Assembly: GCF_024139115.2 (NCBI RefSeq)
Contig: NC_085140.1
Coordinates: 155,460,452 to 155,524,451 of the forward strand
Origin: Armigeres subalbatus
Taxonomy: Eukaryota > Arthropoda > Insecta > Diptera > Culicidae
Direction: 5' to 3'
Length of the DNA stretch: 64,000 bases
The notes beneath the pieces are model-generated. The model saw only the letters and a program-made list of their open reading frames with translations. It was not told the DNA's origin and did no database searches. Below are positions 24,035 to 36,424 of this stretch, piece after piece. Both the position numbers and the translations under genes were made by a program. How positions within the stretch are numbered: the first letter of the stretch is position 1; the number at the start of each line of letters is the position of its first letter.

Positions 24035-24240
24035 CGAGAATACCTCTGCATCTCCACAATTACCACGGAAAGGAAGTTTTGTTAATTGGGTAGGGTAGAT
24101 AAACTGAAGCATAGGTCGAGGATTCACCAAGGAAGTGGATATAGTCCGTGCCACTTTAAAAAATAGGAACGAGCCTGGGATCGAACCCACGATCTCCTGC
24201 TTGTAAGAGAAAAGCGGCAGTAACTAGACCACCGATAAAA
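24035..24240 (-). mobile_element. tRNA-derived SINE (family 2)
   Basis: On the minus strand from about 24235: ggtggtctagttactgccgc (A-box region) and gtgggttcgatcccaggctc (near-perfect B box), then a non-tRNA tail with aagtggcacggactatatcc. The anticodon arm cannot form the standard 5-bp stem with a 7-base loop, so a SINE head is more likely than a tRNA gene. The tail sequence differs from the other SINE family in the window. Confidence 0.6.
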
Positions 24241-24375
24241 AGTTATTGATTCGCCATACACACACCATAGCAAGCAAAGCATGCATTTGCATGCTCGTGT
24301 AATACCTATATTGTGTAGAATCACCCTATAATCAAAATAAAGATCATAAACCAAATATTGCATATATTAAGATCA

Positions 24376-24575
24376 TCTATATATATAAAAATGAAATGGT
24401 CTGTGTTCGTATCCGCATAACTCGAAAACGGCTGGATGGATTTTCTTCATTCCTTCGGCAAATATGTTCATGCAAAAATTCCGAGTAAGGTTGTGCAAAT
24501 CGTGAAAAACTAAAATCAGGATTCGTATGGAAATTTCACATAAGCATTTTCGCCTACTACGCAGAACAACGTCTA
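24376..24575 (+). mobile_element. Helitron-like element, 3' truncated
   Basis: Begins TCTATATATATAAAAATG directly after an A, and continues with ggtctgtgttcgtatccgca and taactcgaaaacggctgg, the same start as the element at 40359/46755. It reaches tactacgcagaacaacgtct and then stops, lacking the gccgggtcgactag terminal hairpin and CTAG. Non-autonomous, no Rep/helicase. Confidence 0.75.
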
Positions 24576-25248
24576 ATATTATAAAGAATAACTTACGACA
24601 ACTTTACGCCAATTAGCTGTATCATGCCGCCGATGTCCCAGAATTCCAACGGTTCTACGACCATGCTGCCATACTGCTGCCGCTGATAAACGATCCTTTT
24701 AAACGAATTGACGTGCACGTGATATGCACTCCGCTAGACAAAACAGTAAATTTCCACTCTTACACATTGTGAAACTCTCGACGATCAAGAGTGCCAGTCA
24801 TTTAATCGCACCAACACGCACTATAAAATTCTTTCAAACTTCGGGAAAATTCTTCTGATCGAACTGGCGTGCTAAGCGATAGCACGTTGCAACACACATT
24901 AATCACGTAAATATTTTCTCCTGCACAAAGCATAAATCAGCATAAATCTTATTAACACAGCAGGAAAACACTTTTGCACTTCGCATTGGTGCGCCAAGCA
25001 CCAACACTATTTCTGCTAAATTAAGCAAGTATAACATTTTCCTTATATAACTTAAATAACTCATAGGCATTAGCTGGAATTGACGTGCCAACCAACAGCG
25101 ATCCACTTTGCGAATAATGCCTGATCACATCACAATACTCCTGGACGAAGGAACGTGCAAATTCACCCTAATTTATAAAGAACAATGAACCAATACGAAC
25201 TTCAAAACATATTCTCGATAACAAAACACTGAAGAAGTTACCAAGTTT
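24576..25248. other. Unassigned AT-rich DNA
   Basis: No domain or long frame. Short phrases recur with changes (gaactggcgtgctaagcgatagc / tggtgcgccaagcacc / attgacgtgccaacc), possibly the trace of an old tandem or LTR sequence. Confidence 0.35.
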
Positions 25249-25251
25249 TAA

Positions 25252-28008
25252 GGGCTGTCCACAAACCACGTAGACCGAAATTTCACATTTTCAAACCCCC
25301 CCGTCCCCCCTAGTAGACTTTCGTAGACTTTTCCGAAACCCCTCCCCCCTCCTTTGAAGTCTACGTAGACTTTTCTAAATTTCACAAAATATCATATGCG
25401 GTTTAAATAATATGGAGATCAACCATGTTTTAAGCAATTCAGCTATTCAAATCAATTTCAGTATGTAAATATTACTATAAAATTCGAATTCCAAAAACAA
25501 AATTAAACTGAAAAAAATCTAACAAAGCAAAAATTAATTTAAAACGTAACGAAATTTTATTCTTTGTCCATAGCTCCCGAAATCAAATCTCAAATCCAAT
25601 TTAATTTCTGTTGAACTCAATTCCTCACAGAGGTGTGCGCCACCGCCGCCGACAGTTTTGCATAGGCACGCCATTGCCTCAAATCTGTAACGCATCTGAA
25701 CGGTTCAAATTTGTAGAAAACCGAACAATTTTCAAAACTTCGAAAAATTTCGGGTTGAGTCCCAAGAATTTCCTTCTAGAATCCAAAAGTTTTCCCGTTA
25801 TTAGTAATTTTCAGTGAAAATTTTAATTTATTTCCCGAGGTAATTTTAAGTTTAAACGAACATTTCGAAATATTTCCCGTGGAATTTTAGAATGGTTTCC
25901 TACGATATTTTTTAATTTCTGTTTCAAATTTGGAGCAATTTCCACATTTCAAAGAATTTATCTGTCTAAAGAATTCCTTGCGAAAATTTCGAAGAATTAC
26001 AGAAATTAAGAAAAGTTTCCCAGGGACTTCCTAGAAAATAGGGCTTCCATTCTCGGGAAGGATTTCCCGGGATATGAACATAAGTTTCCCGAATTTCCCA
26101 GGAAATGTTTTTACGGGTTTTAAATTTGATACAAATATTAGTTTTATTAACTTAATCTAAGCAATTGATCTATTATATTTTTACTAATATTTGCTCTTCG
26201 TTCTCTTAATAAAACTTCGTCTTAAAAATTGATGGAGGAAATGTCTTCTTCCAATAAACAAATCAAAATCCTTTTTATTTCCCCACTTATTGATAATAAA
26301 TGAAGTCATGCATAAGAATAGTTGCATGACTTGTGCGATGCAATCTTGAAGCTTTTAGGTGGTGGTGCAGAGTGACATGTTTCCAATATCACAGATCTTT
26401 GACTACTATATCGATTAGGAATACGTCATATTTCAGAAGGCGACAATGGGCCTAAGAGAAGATCACATCAGGACACCGCATACCTTATGCTTGAACAAGA
26501 GCTAGAATCTGCAAAATAAAGATGAAATCTCCAAATTCTCTGGTGCAAAGGAGATAATGCTTTTGGATATGGACGGTAAACTTATTCAGAATCGTCAACA
26601 ATTCTATGTTTATATGAAGCCATATCCATGTGAAATTGAGCCCTTATTTTCATTCTCAGCAATTATATGCTGTGAAAGTCGTTCAAGTCTATGTTTCGTA
26701 TTTTTCTTTAGTCATATGGTTAATTCTTCGGTTTTTTATTTCTAAGCTCTCATTTTTATTAGACGTATTCATGATTTCAAAAAATATTTGCGATTCTATG
26801 CGTCTGCTCATAATCGTTTTCGCATGATGAGATATGCTTTTCATAATTTTTTAAGCTAAATTGGACAAAATTTCGAGGTGGCTAAAATAGATTGGTTGTT
26901 GACTTCTCAGACTTCTAAAAGAATCTATCAAAAGATAGGAATACTTACATTTTATGCTACAACATGGATATAAAGTATACGGCATACTTGAATAATTTTG
27001 TCATTCATTCAACTTTGCGTAGAATGATCCGATTTTGATGAAACCGGAACCACCGTCGCGGAAACTCTTCTAGTATACTGTCCCATTGCAAAACCTCAGA
27101 TTGGCCCCTGGCCAACGGAGAAGTTCCGTATGCCATATACCCTGAAAAAAGTTACTTTCGCAGAACGCCCGGAGCCTGCTACAAATTGACCAGAGAGTCT
27201 TACAGTCCTCAAAATGTATCTTTAATGAAGATCATATATTCATCGTCTTGGGAAAACATGAATCAACCTTTTTGTCTAACCCCTGTTGAAAAATAAATTG
27301 GCAAATTTCTTACTTTTGTAATGTAGGTATTTCAACATTGAGCACGCAGCAGTAAAATCTACTTCAAAATAGTTCTAACATAAGGCGAAATAACCTGAGC
27401 TCTAAAATTTATTTTTGATAATAATTTTGAATACATTTCTGTCGATCAAAGCGCTCAAATTTATTTTTCGGGATCCCGGGAATTTCTAGAAAATCTCTCA
27501 TGGAAATTCTGAAGGGTTTCTCGCGGAAATGTGTTTTTTGGAAATTCTAATGACTTTTTCTTTGATATTCTAAAATGCTTCCTTTGTAAATTCCAAAGAA
27601 TTTTCCGTTGAAGTACCACACAATTTTCCGTGAAAATTCTTAAGAATCACTTGTCGTTTCCATAGAAGTTCCTGCCGAAAATCAAAAGATGTTCTAGCAG
27701 AATCTACAATAAAATCGGAGAGGAAATTTAAAAAAATCTAAAGTTTTTATAGAACACTTCAGAGAATTATCCTTATCAACATAGAAGAATTTCCATGTGA
27801 AATCCATGGTAGTTTTAAGCCGTAGTACAGCAAAAAAAACTTAAAAATCAAACAAGTGAACTTCTCTCAAAGCTGCTGCACAAATTGTTATCAAAAAAAG
27901 TCTACGTGGACTTTTGGTATACCCCCCGTCCCCCTTCGTAGACTGACGTAGACTTTTTCGAAACCCCTCCCCCCCTCTCAAGAGTCTACGTGGTTTATGG
28001 ACAGCCCC
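25252..28008. mobile_element. 2.76-kb inverted-repeat element, TAA duplication
   Basis: The left end gggctgtccacaaaccacgt is the inverse of the right end acgtggtttatggacagcccc; both are followed inward by C-rich runs and repeats of (g)tagact. The flanking trinucleotide TAA occurs at 25249-25251 and 28009-28011. GGG-CTGT ends with a TAA duplication fit the PIF/Harbinger pattern, but no transposase is visible. Sub-terminal DNA is rich in gaa(a)tttcc-type words in opposite orientations on the two sides (25700-26100 and 27470-27800). Its frames are short and unconvincing, so I treat it as non-autonomous. Confidence 0.75.
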
Positions 28009-28880
28009 TAACCGAAAAACTAAATTTACACATTTATGGGATTATTAAATTTTTCCATTCACTAGTAAAAGTTGTGTAAATTGTGTAATTTATTGGAAAT
28101 CTCTGGATGAATGTTTGGAGGAATTTCATATAAAATTTCTTAAAGATTTTTTGGTGCAATTCATGAAGCATTTTTGGAAGAAATCTCTGGGTAGCTTCCG
28201 GCGGAATTCCCAAGGGAGTTTGCTAGAGAATTCTTGGGGGAATTGTCGGGAAATTTCTGAAGGAATTTCGAGGAATTTTCTTTAAAAGTTTTGAATTAAT
28301 TTTCGAAGGATTGTCTGGGATAATTGACGGAGAAATTCCTGAATAAATTTCGGACGGATTCTAGGGAAACTTCTACAGAATCTCTTGGGGAATATACTTG
28401 TGGAATTTAAGGATTATAAATTTCGGAAGAATGTTCGAAGGAATTTTTAGCAGGATGTCTTGAGTGAATTGATTAGGTGTTTCGGGAAGAATTCCTGAAA
28501 GAGTTTACGGAGAAATACCAGGACTTTGTGTAGAAATTTACGGAGGAAAATTTGGATAAATTTCCAAAAGAAATCTGCGAACATTTTTCGAACAAATTTC
28601 CGAAGAAAAGAAAGAAATTTCGAAATTTTTTTTGGAGCATTTTGATTTTCCATTTAATAGTACACTTATGCATTTAGCCTTTAAAACTATTTTGACGTTT
28701 TTAAAAATATTATCTTCTGTGATCTTCGTATGCCTTTGTCATTGGTACCATTACCTTAAACAGCTATAAATATTTGTTAACAAAACATATATGTATTTGA
28801 AATTCTAATTTGTAGATTTTATATTGATATTTCAGGGCCACTTTGTGATTTTGGCGTACAAGATTTAGTAAACAAACATT
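28009..28880. repeat. Degenerate ggaatttc-rich low-complexity DNA
   Basis: From about 28090 to 28650, loose 12-15 base words such as gaggaatttc and gaattcctgaa follow one another. They are like the words inside the neighbouring large elements but lie outside their ends. The remaining 28660-28880 is plain AT-rich spacer. Confidence 0.5.
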
Positions 28881-31800
28881 CATGGGCGTAGCCAGGATTT
28901 CGAGTAGGGGGGGGGGCAATTTTTTTAGGGTCTTCTAATTATTTAAATTTATTTAAAATTATTAACGAACTACCAATTCCATCCAATTTATACAGAAATT
29001 ATACCTTAAATGGAATTATTAATGGAATTTTCGGAGGAATGCCTAGATCAATTACCGAAGAGATCCTGAAAGAATTCCAGTGGAAACTTCAAAATTTTCC
29101 CTGAGAGATACCGGAAATTTCTCCGGGAGTTCCTGTGGGAATTCGTCCAGGGGTTCCACCGGCAGTTTCTCCAAGAATTCCTCCAGGATTTTCTCCGAGA
29201 ATTATTTAGTTCCTACGGGGGTTCCTCTGAATATCTAAAGAATTTCCTCCGGGAAATCATTCAGGCTTTCTTTCTAGAATTCATTTAGGCTTCTTCAGGA
29301 ATTTATAAAGAAATTCCTCCAGAAGTTCCTCCGAGAATTTCTCTGGGAGCTCCTCAGGGAATTCTCCGGGAGGTCCTCTGATGATGATAATGATAATCCA
29401 GCTACATACTCCTACAAAGGTTTCAGCTAGACGAGATTTATCTATTAGATGAATTCTCCAAGATTTTTTCGAGTTCCTCCGGGGGTTCCTCTGAAAATTC
29501 TAACGGGAGTTTCTTCACAAATTCTTCCAGGAGTTACTTCGAGAACTCCTCCGAGAGTTCCTCCCGCAATTCATCCGGGAGTTTCTCCGGGAGTTCCTGC
29601 GGGAAGTCCACCGGGTGTTCTTCGCCAAATTCCTCCGGGAGCTCCACCAGTAGTTCCTCCAGGAAATCATTCAGGCTTTTTTTCAGGAAATCATTTAGGC
29701 TTACTTCACAAATATAACTGGAAATTCCTCCCGAAGTTCTTCCGATAGTTTCTCTGGGAGGTCCTATAGGAATTCTTCTAGGAGTTCCTCCTGAAATTCC
29801 TCTGGGAGTTTCTCCGGCAGTTCCTTCGGGAAATCCTCCGGGTGTTTTTATGAGGAGGAACTTCCAGAGTAATTTCCGGAGGAATTCCAGGGGAAATTTC
29901 CAGAAGAATTCTCGGAGGAACTGTCGGTGGAACTTCTGGAGGAATTTCTTCAAGAGCTCCAGGAAGGATTTCCGGAGAAAATTCTGGAGGAATTCCGGAG
30001 GATCTCTCGAAAGAACTCCCTGATAAACTTCCGTAAGAATTCCAGGAGGTACTCCTGGAAAAATTCTTAAGGGATCTCCCGGAGGAACTCCCAAAGAAAT
30101 TCTCGAAGGAACTTCTGGAGGAATTTGTAGATAAATTCCTAAAGAAAGCCTGAATAAAATCCCGGAGGGATTACTGGTGGAACTCCCGGAGGAATTTTCA
30201 GAGGAACAGCCGGTGTAAAACTCGAAATTGAATTTCTTGAGGAGCTTCCGAAATCCCATTTCCCGTGAAATTCCTGCCAAATATCTTCCAGGAATTCCCT
30301 GTGAAGTTCCTGGGGAGATTCCTGGAGGAATTCTTAGAAAACCCCTTGGAGGAGTTTCCGAAGGAACTCCCACAAGCACTTCCGGAGGAATTCCCTGAAA
30401 TAATCATTGGTGAAGTTCCTGAAGGAATTTCCGGTGTAATATCTGAAGAAATTCCAGGAACAATAGCAGGAGGAATTGATGGAGAAATTCCCGGATGGAA
30501 TCCTGAAAGTATTTGCAGATGAATTGCTGAAGTCCCGGGGGTTTCTTTAGAAGAAAATCCTGGAAGAACTCTTAGAGGAACTCTCAAATTAATTTCCGAA
30601 TAAAACTCTGGAATAAATTTCGTGTGAAGTCCGGAAAGAATTCCAGGACGATTCCACGAAAAAATTCCCGGAGAAATTCCTAAAGGAATTCCTGGAGAAG
30701 GAAGGAATTCCCAAAAAAATACTTGGAAGAATTTCCGGGGAAATACTTGGACGAATTCCTGGAGAAATTCCTAAAGAAATTTCTAGAGGAATTCTTGGAT
30801 GATATTCTGAAGTAATTGCGAAAAGAATTCCAGAATGAAATCCTAGAGGATTTCGCTATGTAATTTATGTAGGTATTCCTGGAAAAAATTATGGAAGTTA
30901 TCCCGGAGGTATTAAAGGGTACTCCCGAAGAAGTTCCTAGCAGAATTTCCTAAGGATTTTTTTTATAGATTTACAAGTGAAATTATGGAGCGAAGCTGGA
31001 GGATTTCCGTCATAAATTTCTGATGAAACTTCTGGAGTAATTATGGGAGGAAGTTCCGTATGTATTCTTGAAGGAACTCTCGAATGGATTCCTGAAAAAA
31101 ATACCGTAGATTTTTCTGGAAGAATAGCTGAAGAAATGTCTGAGAAGAAAAGAAATCTTCAACGAATTTCCTTATGAATTTCATAAAAAAAATTTAGTGA
31201 AGGGTTTCTGTATAATTTTTAGGAGGAATTATATGAGAAGGATTTTCGAACGATTTCCAGAGGAATTCGTGGACAACTTTCCGGAGGAATATATGAAGTT
31301 CCCGGGGATTTTCTAGAAGGATTTCTTGTAGAAACATATTATTTTATAGGAGGTAGAGAAAAGGAAAATATCGCATCAAGTATGAAAACCTCAAGGAGAA
31401 AACGAGATAACGACAAAGTAGATGAAATAAAAAAAACGGTTCATGAATTTCTTAGTGAACACCTAGAAAGTCTTAAGAAAACCACTAGATAAGATTTAAA
31501 ATTAGGTTGGATTATAAATTATGTACGGATCTTCAGATCTTTGATTCACTTCAAATTTGTTTTACTTTTTAATGAACCATTGTTAATAAATCTAGACCAA
31601 CATTTGAAAAGGGCGTAACAGCCAAAATTTATTCCTTCTGATTCTTTGTCTACATATATAGCTATATATGTGGACGAAGAATCAGAAAGAATACATTTTG
31701 GCTGTTACGCCCTTTTCAAATGTTGGTCTAGAAATATCAAAAATCTTAGCAATGAAAATATAGGTTACTTGGTTGTTTGCTTGATTTTCGTCAGCTTCAA

Positions 31801-32216
31801 TGCGCTAAATTTAAATGTTTTCAAACCAGACGCGCCCGACGTTGTGACACTGATAATTTAGGACATTTAGTACAACAATGCGTTACGTGTCACACACTAT
31901 TGCGCTACTATTGTACAATAGCAACGCACTATTGTAATCCAGCCTTGACCAACTGAGGACATAAGAGACTATTCGGCAATCCTATGGTCCAGCTAGCTAA
32001 TGGGTTTTCCACAACATAAAAAAAACTCACAATCACTTCACGGAATCCTGCATACCCTAATAAGTTTTTGGGAACCTTTCGAAGTTCAACCACCTATTTC
32101 TGAATATGGTTGGATCATGTGCACATGTTTAGGGAAATTCATTTCAGTACCCGTTTAATCTTTAAACCGTTTAGGGGGGGCGACGGACCCCCTGCCCCCC
32201 TCTGGCTACGCCCTTG
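28881..32216. mobile_element. 3.3-kb palindromic element (copy A), 8-bp TSD
   Basis: The left end is catgggcgtagccagg plus a G run; the right end is cccccctctggctacgcccttg. The 8-bp direct repeat caaacatt flanks it (28873-28880 and 32217-32224). The left arm (to about 29850) is built of gttcctccggga-type words; from there to about 31320 the same words run inverted, so the element can fold back on itself. Long frames on both strands (29449-29748, 29534-30379, 30198-30587) are translations of this low-complexity DNA (Pro-Gly- and Phe-Leu-rich), not genes. Compared with copy B (61946 onward), about 0.6 kb between roughly 31330 and 32050 is extra and includes a hairpin insert. The 8-bp TSD suggests a hAT- or P-type transposase. 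Confidence 0.82.
31591..31732. mobile_element. 142-bp near-perfect hairpin element inside copy A
   Basis: tctagaccaacatttgaaaa at the left and its exact inverse at the right form arms of ~70 bp with only a few mismatches (attccttc / gaaagaat; tctacat / atgtgga), closing on tatatagctatata. It is absent from copy B, so it most likely inserted into A. Non-coding. Confidence 0.8.
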
Positions 32217-32224
32217 CAAACATT

Positions 32225-33300
32225 GAAAAGGAATCTGGGAAATTAGTCACTTTCTGAAAAAAATACGGTATCCGACAAGACGAGCCTTTCATTGTCAGAT
32301 AAGGGTATTAGTTTTGTAGGAAATCGTATACATTTCTGGCATGAAAAGTCGAATGTCCACATGAGAGACACTTTTTCAATACCCACTAATTCGCTAATAT
32401 GTAGGCTAGTTTTGTATTTCTTGCAATATTTTCACCTCGGCACGATGGGCAAAGCTATTTTCTTTAGATCTCTGCTAAAAAAACCAGTATAGATGTCAGT
32501 ATGGCTTTGTAATAATCGAGAGAGAAAGTAACCAAAAAGAGTTTCTTTTTCTTTTTGAACATACGACGTTTTTAAAAATCATGCTAGATTTAATAAATTT
32601 GTTGAAATCGAATTGTTTTAATGTGTAAAACAAGTTCTCATCAGAGATGAACCTCGGACTGCAAGTCTTTAGAAGGGTTCGTACACTATTTACATAACGC
32701 GAAAATTGACTATTTTCAATCCCCATCAACCCCCTCGTAGCGTTTGATAAAAGAGTTCTCAAATTGGAGACGAGCCAGCCTCGGGCTGAAAGTCTCCCTA
32801 ATAAAGACAATAAAAAAAAGTTCTAAAATTTAAATAGTTCGTATCGTTCAGGCAGATACCCTCCCACCCCCTAATGCGTTATCTAAGTTGTGAATGAGCC
32901 GTTACTGAAAAAATATTCTCACAGATTTACACCGCACCGTACCTATAGTACGACTGTCGACCGAAGCGATTCGCTTACTTTTACCGCGACGAAAATAAGT
33001 AGGTACTTACAAATTCTACACAACACGCACCGCACTAATAAATTATTTTTCTGGCTGTCCGAAGCAGAAAAATGAACGCGCGCCCGCAACATTCAAAAGC
33101 GTACTGACGAGAAAAACAAAACACGCACTAGGGTAGGAGTACCAGTGATAGTAATATTAGTATCTGTTTGATGTATATAATAATACGGAATACACTTTAT
33201 GTAATCCAAGCGTTAACAAAAAGTATTTCTTTTCTACCTTTTGCTGTTAATTTTTTTACCGTAATTATCTACATTAGTTTTGCCGAAAAGTTGAGAAGGA
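32225..33300. other. Unassigned DNA
   Basis: No motif-bearing frame. Two phrases recur ~100 bases apart (gatgaacctcggactgcaag and gagccagcctcgggctgaaag), the remains of a tandem duplication. I see no inverted repeats or RNA gene. Confidence 0.4.
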
Positions 33301-33704
33301 CAAGGATGATTAATCATTTAATAATTTGCGTTTGATCATTTAGCTGAATTTAGAAGCTGAATTTCAAAATGTGTTGTATCATGGACTAGTGTGAAGGTTT
33401 TTTACAACTCTGCCTAACGGTTCATTGTTTGAATTCCACTAGTAGCGGAGTTATAACTATAGTTTCAGTAACTTAGACTAAATGATAACAAAATTCCAAT
33501 AATTTAGTTTAAGTTACTGCAACTAGCACTATAGCTCCGTTATTAGTTGAATTCTAACAACGAACCATTAGAAAAAGTTGTAGAAAAACCCTCGCACTAG
33601 AAGTTCACCATACAACACATTTTGAAATTCAGCTTCTGGAATGAGTTAATGACAAACTACTAAATGATCGAACGCAAATTACTAAGTGATCGATAACATC
33701 CTTG
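33301..33704. mobile_element. ~404-bp inverted-repeat MITE
   Basis: The left half (caaggatgattaatc, aatttgcgtttgatcattta, agctgaatttcaaaatgtgt, ggttcattgtttgaatt) is mirrored by the right half (aattctaacaacgaacc, acacattttgaaattcagct, taaatgatcgaacgcaaatt, gataacatccttg). The arms span nearly the whole length around a centre near 33500. Non-coding. Confidence 0.8.
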
Positions 33705-33846
33705 GAAAAAAGGCTTTGTGCTAATGATTACTGGTATAGTCCATTTAAAAACAAGTGGATGAGTAGCGATTTGGCATGTGTCTGTTTTCCACGCATGTGA
33801 GTTTAAAAACCTGATGATATTGGTGTCTCATTAGTTTATTAAAATA

Positions 33847-33966
33847 GGGCTCTGCACGGACGAATCTATTTCTCTTTCGTTCTTCATGAAATTTGAAATT
33901 GACTGGCCTTGTTGTTTTCTAATTTCTTAGCAGCGAAAAAGAGACAAAGCAGTCCGTGCAGTGCCC
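33847..33966. mobile_element. 120-bp MITE with GGGCTCTGCACGGAC ends, TA flanks
   Basis: Left gggctctgcacggac and right gtccgtgcagtgccc are inverse with one mismatch; TA lies on both sides (33845-33846, 33967-33968). The interior has facing tctttttcgc-like words. Fits a Tc1/mariner-type (TA target) non-autonomous element. Confidence 0.75.
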
Positions 33967-34288
33967 TATAGCCTTAATATATCACGGATACCACCGTTAT
34001 TGGTACACTGACCCTACCGATGAACTGTGTGAATGCAACCGTAGCAGCACTGACAACCAAGCGAAAGAGTACCTGTCGCCGAAACGAGAGAGTGAGTACC
34101 TACATACCAAATGCGTGATGGGAAGTGAGTGGAAAACAGTTCTGCCGCCCCCGGACAGTGCCGCGGGTAATCTGCTACCTTCATTTTCATCATCATCATT
34201 AGTAATACGCGTGGCGCTTAGAAAACACCACGTGCATCTTGCCAACCATCTCTAGAATTTGTGGTTGAGAGACATTCATGGTATTAAT

Positions 34289-34486
34289 AAAAGATATTTT
34301 AGTTACTAGATAAAGATTGTCGCTTCGGTTCCCTTTGTTCTGCTGTCCGAAACATGTGTGGTACATACCTGTCAAATCGTATGGATTTTCCTTCTTTGAC
34401 ATTTAGCTCCCCTATCCTCACCAGCAAAAGATGTTTCGGACAGCGACGACAGCGACAATCTTTATCTAGTAACTAAAATATCTTTT
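34289..34486 (-). mobile_element. 198-bp palindromic MITE, copy 2, 8-bp TSD
   Basis: Same family and length as 21513-21710 but inverted. The TSD here is gtattaat (34281-34288 and 34487-34494). Finding different 8-bp duplications at the two copies proves separate insertions and fixes the element ends. Confidence 0.92.
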
Positions 34487-34494
34487 GTATTAAT

Positions 34495-36424
34495 ATGCGC
34501 CCCAGTGAATTGAAAGTCGTTCGTTCGACTTGAACGCGAATTAAGCGTCTTATAACAATTTTAGCAACATCAAGTAGAAAATGTCCCACTTTTGGCCTGC
34601 CAATGGGTCGATCAATTCACTTGCCCAATTCAAACTTAATTTTAGAGTTATGTTTCAAATTTGATCGAACAGTCCTGGTCTTTTCACTCTACTTAGGATT
34701 CAATCCAGGTTCAGACGGATTTGTAAAAAAACATCTGAGAGTTAAGCGGAGGCGAAGAAATTGGCCATAGTCCTTTACCTGCATAAAATAACAGATCCTC
34801 ATTGTTGTGCGCTTTGTTCAAAATTTGAAATTGAAAAAGAATTACTTGAAATTTTGGTGTTTTACCTTATTTTAGAAGGTTTGAATAAACAATATTAAAA
34901 TCGATCAAACGTATTCCAATTATCTAGAGATGGTCAATCAAAGCCATAATTAAAATATCGATAATGACTTGTTAGATATTTCATGTGGATGTTGTACGAA
35001 ATCAATATCGGTAACCAGCAGCTGTTTTCCACATCCGGACAGTGAGATATGTACTTCATGTGAGCAAATAGTTACTTTTTACACCTGTTATGTTCAACTT
35101 AGAAAATTATTTAAAGTTTTTTGTGGTATTATCTTCACAGCGTTTTTGTTCGGCATTCTTGCAACATGCCCTGTCCATTGTATCCTTCCAGCTTTTGCCT
35201 CCTCCTGGATGCTGGATTCGCTGTAGAGTTGGATCAGTTCCCCACGCCAGTTGGCACTTCATGGGCTCTTGTGTGCTTTGAGTGGCACACTGTCGCTTTG
35301 CTATGGCCTGCTTGCGGACACATGTAGCTTTTTGTAGATCTTGTAGCATTTGTAGATTAAATGAAAAGTACTAAACTCGTCTTAGACAGTTGAAGACATT
35401 CCACAAAAGAAGCTTAAATATTTTTCTGGTTTTTGTAGATGTTTAAAAAGCCCACTGTCAAACCACAACACGTCCTAGGCAGGCGCCCTAACTGTTGTGT
35501 CGTGGGGAGGGATCGTTAAGCCCTTGAACATTGTCCCTGCTACCCCAGCCCAGGCGGACACTGTCGCGCTCGAAACGCTCACCACCAATCCAAAATTTGC
35601 TGCTTCACGTTTCAGGCCACCTTTTAACGTTTCAGACCACCGTACGTTGTAGGCGAATCCTCGGTCCTCCAGCACATTGACAAGTATCCGCTCCAAATGA
35701 TGTTGTGAAATTTGCAGTGCCACGAGCCGAGCTTCTAATTCCTAGCTCCTTAGAAATTCGCAGTTTTCGAATGTGCGCCTTAAAAACCGCCCTATGGTAT
35801 CAGCGCCCCCTTAAAATATAAGCGACTAAGTAGCTCATATTTTACGACGACAGGGCTGTCTTGCAACGTTACTTCTTTATTTTGACGTAAACTACGTCTA
35901 AGGGGAAGACTCGGATACAGGGTGACAAATGAAAATTTCCAAATCCGAGACCGTCACGAAATCATGTAAGATTTTGAACGTTAATAGCGCATTCATCTTT
36001 AGATGGATTTTTGAGATTTATATATCAATCGACTCGGAAACTCTCCACCAATTTTCCAGTTATATTGAAACATTTGATTATCAACGTTAAAGTAGGGTAT
36101 TGGACCATTTTGGCAGCACCTCTTTTTCCCGTTCGCAACGTGAGTCTCATTCAGCCGTCGTCGTTCAGTGTAGTTGGTTTTTGGGCTCTTCTTTTTGTGC
36201 GGTGCTTCGCACCAGTTTGCCACAAAAAGTAGGGCCAGAGCAGTGACCGCAGTCGGTAATATACATACAAGCGCATGTTTGTGCAAGGATAGGTTGTCGA
36301 TTGTTAGCAACGGCAATGCAATGTCATGTCATAATGCGATAATCGCAATGCAAATGAACAACATTTTCGATTCAAAGATAACTTAGGAAAATGGTAAGCC
36401 ATTTCATGATAAACTGCAAATTGT
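34495..36424. other. Unassigned DNA
   Basis: Nearly 2 kb without a defensible gene. Frames around 34969-35226 and 35475-35723 carry no domain I recognise. At 35375-35435 the phrase gaagacattccacaaaagaagctta recalls the end of the 'cttgtcataagac' elements. Around 36205 gcggtgcttcgcacc makes a small hairpin, and gttcagtgt at 36164 is an initiator-like word with no TATA or DPE. Confidence 0.4.

Noticed and set aside
24150..24240. Functional tRNA gene (minus strand)
   Set aside because: A and B boxes are good but no proper anticodon arm forms, and a SINE-like tail follows.
29534..30379. 281-codon minus-strand frame with Pro/Gly-rich repeats, collagen-like at first sight
   Set aside because: It comes from ggaattcctccgg-type low-complexity DNA and lacks strict Gly-X-Y periodicity; the opposite strand is equally open.
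35475..35723. 82-codon minus-strand frame as a retrotransposon or host gene piece
   Set aside because: It has plausible composition but no motif I can name, and neighbouring frames break immediately.
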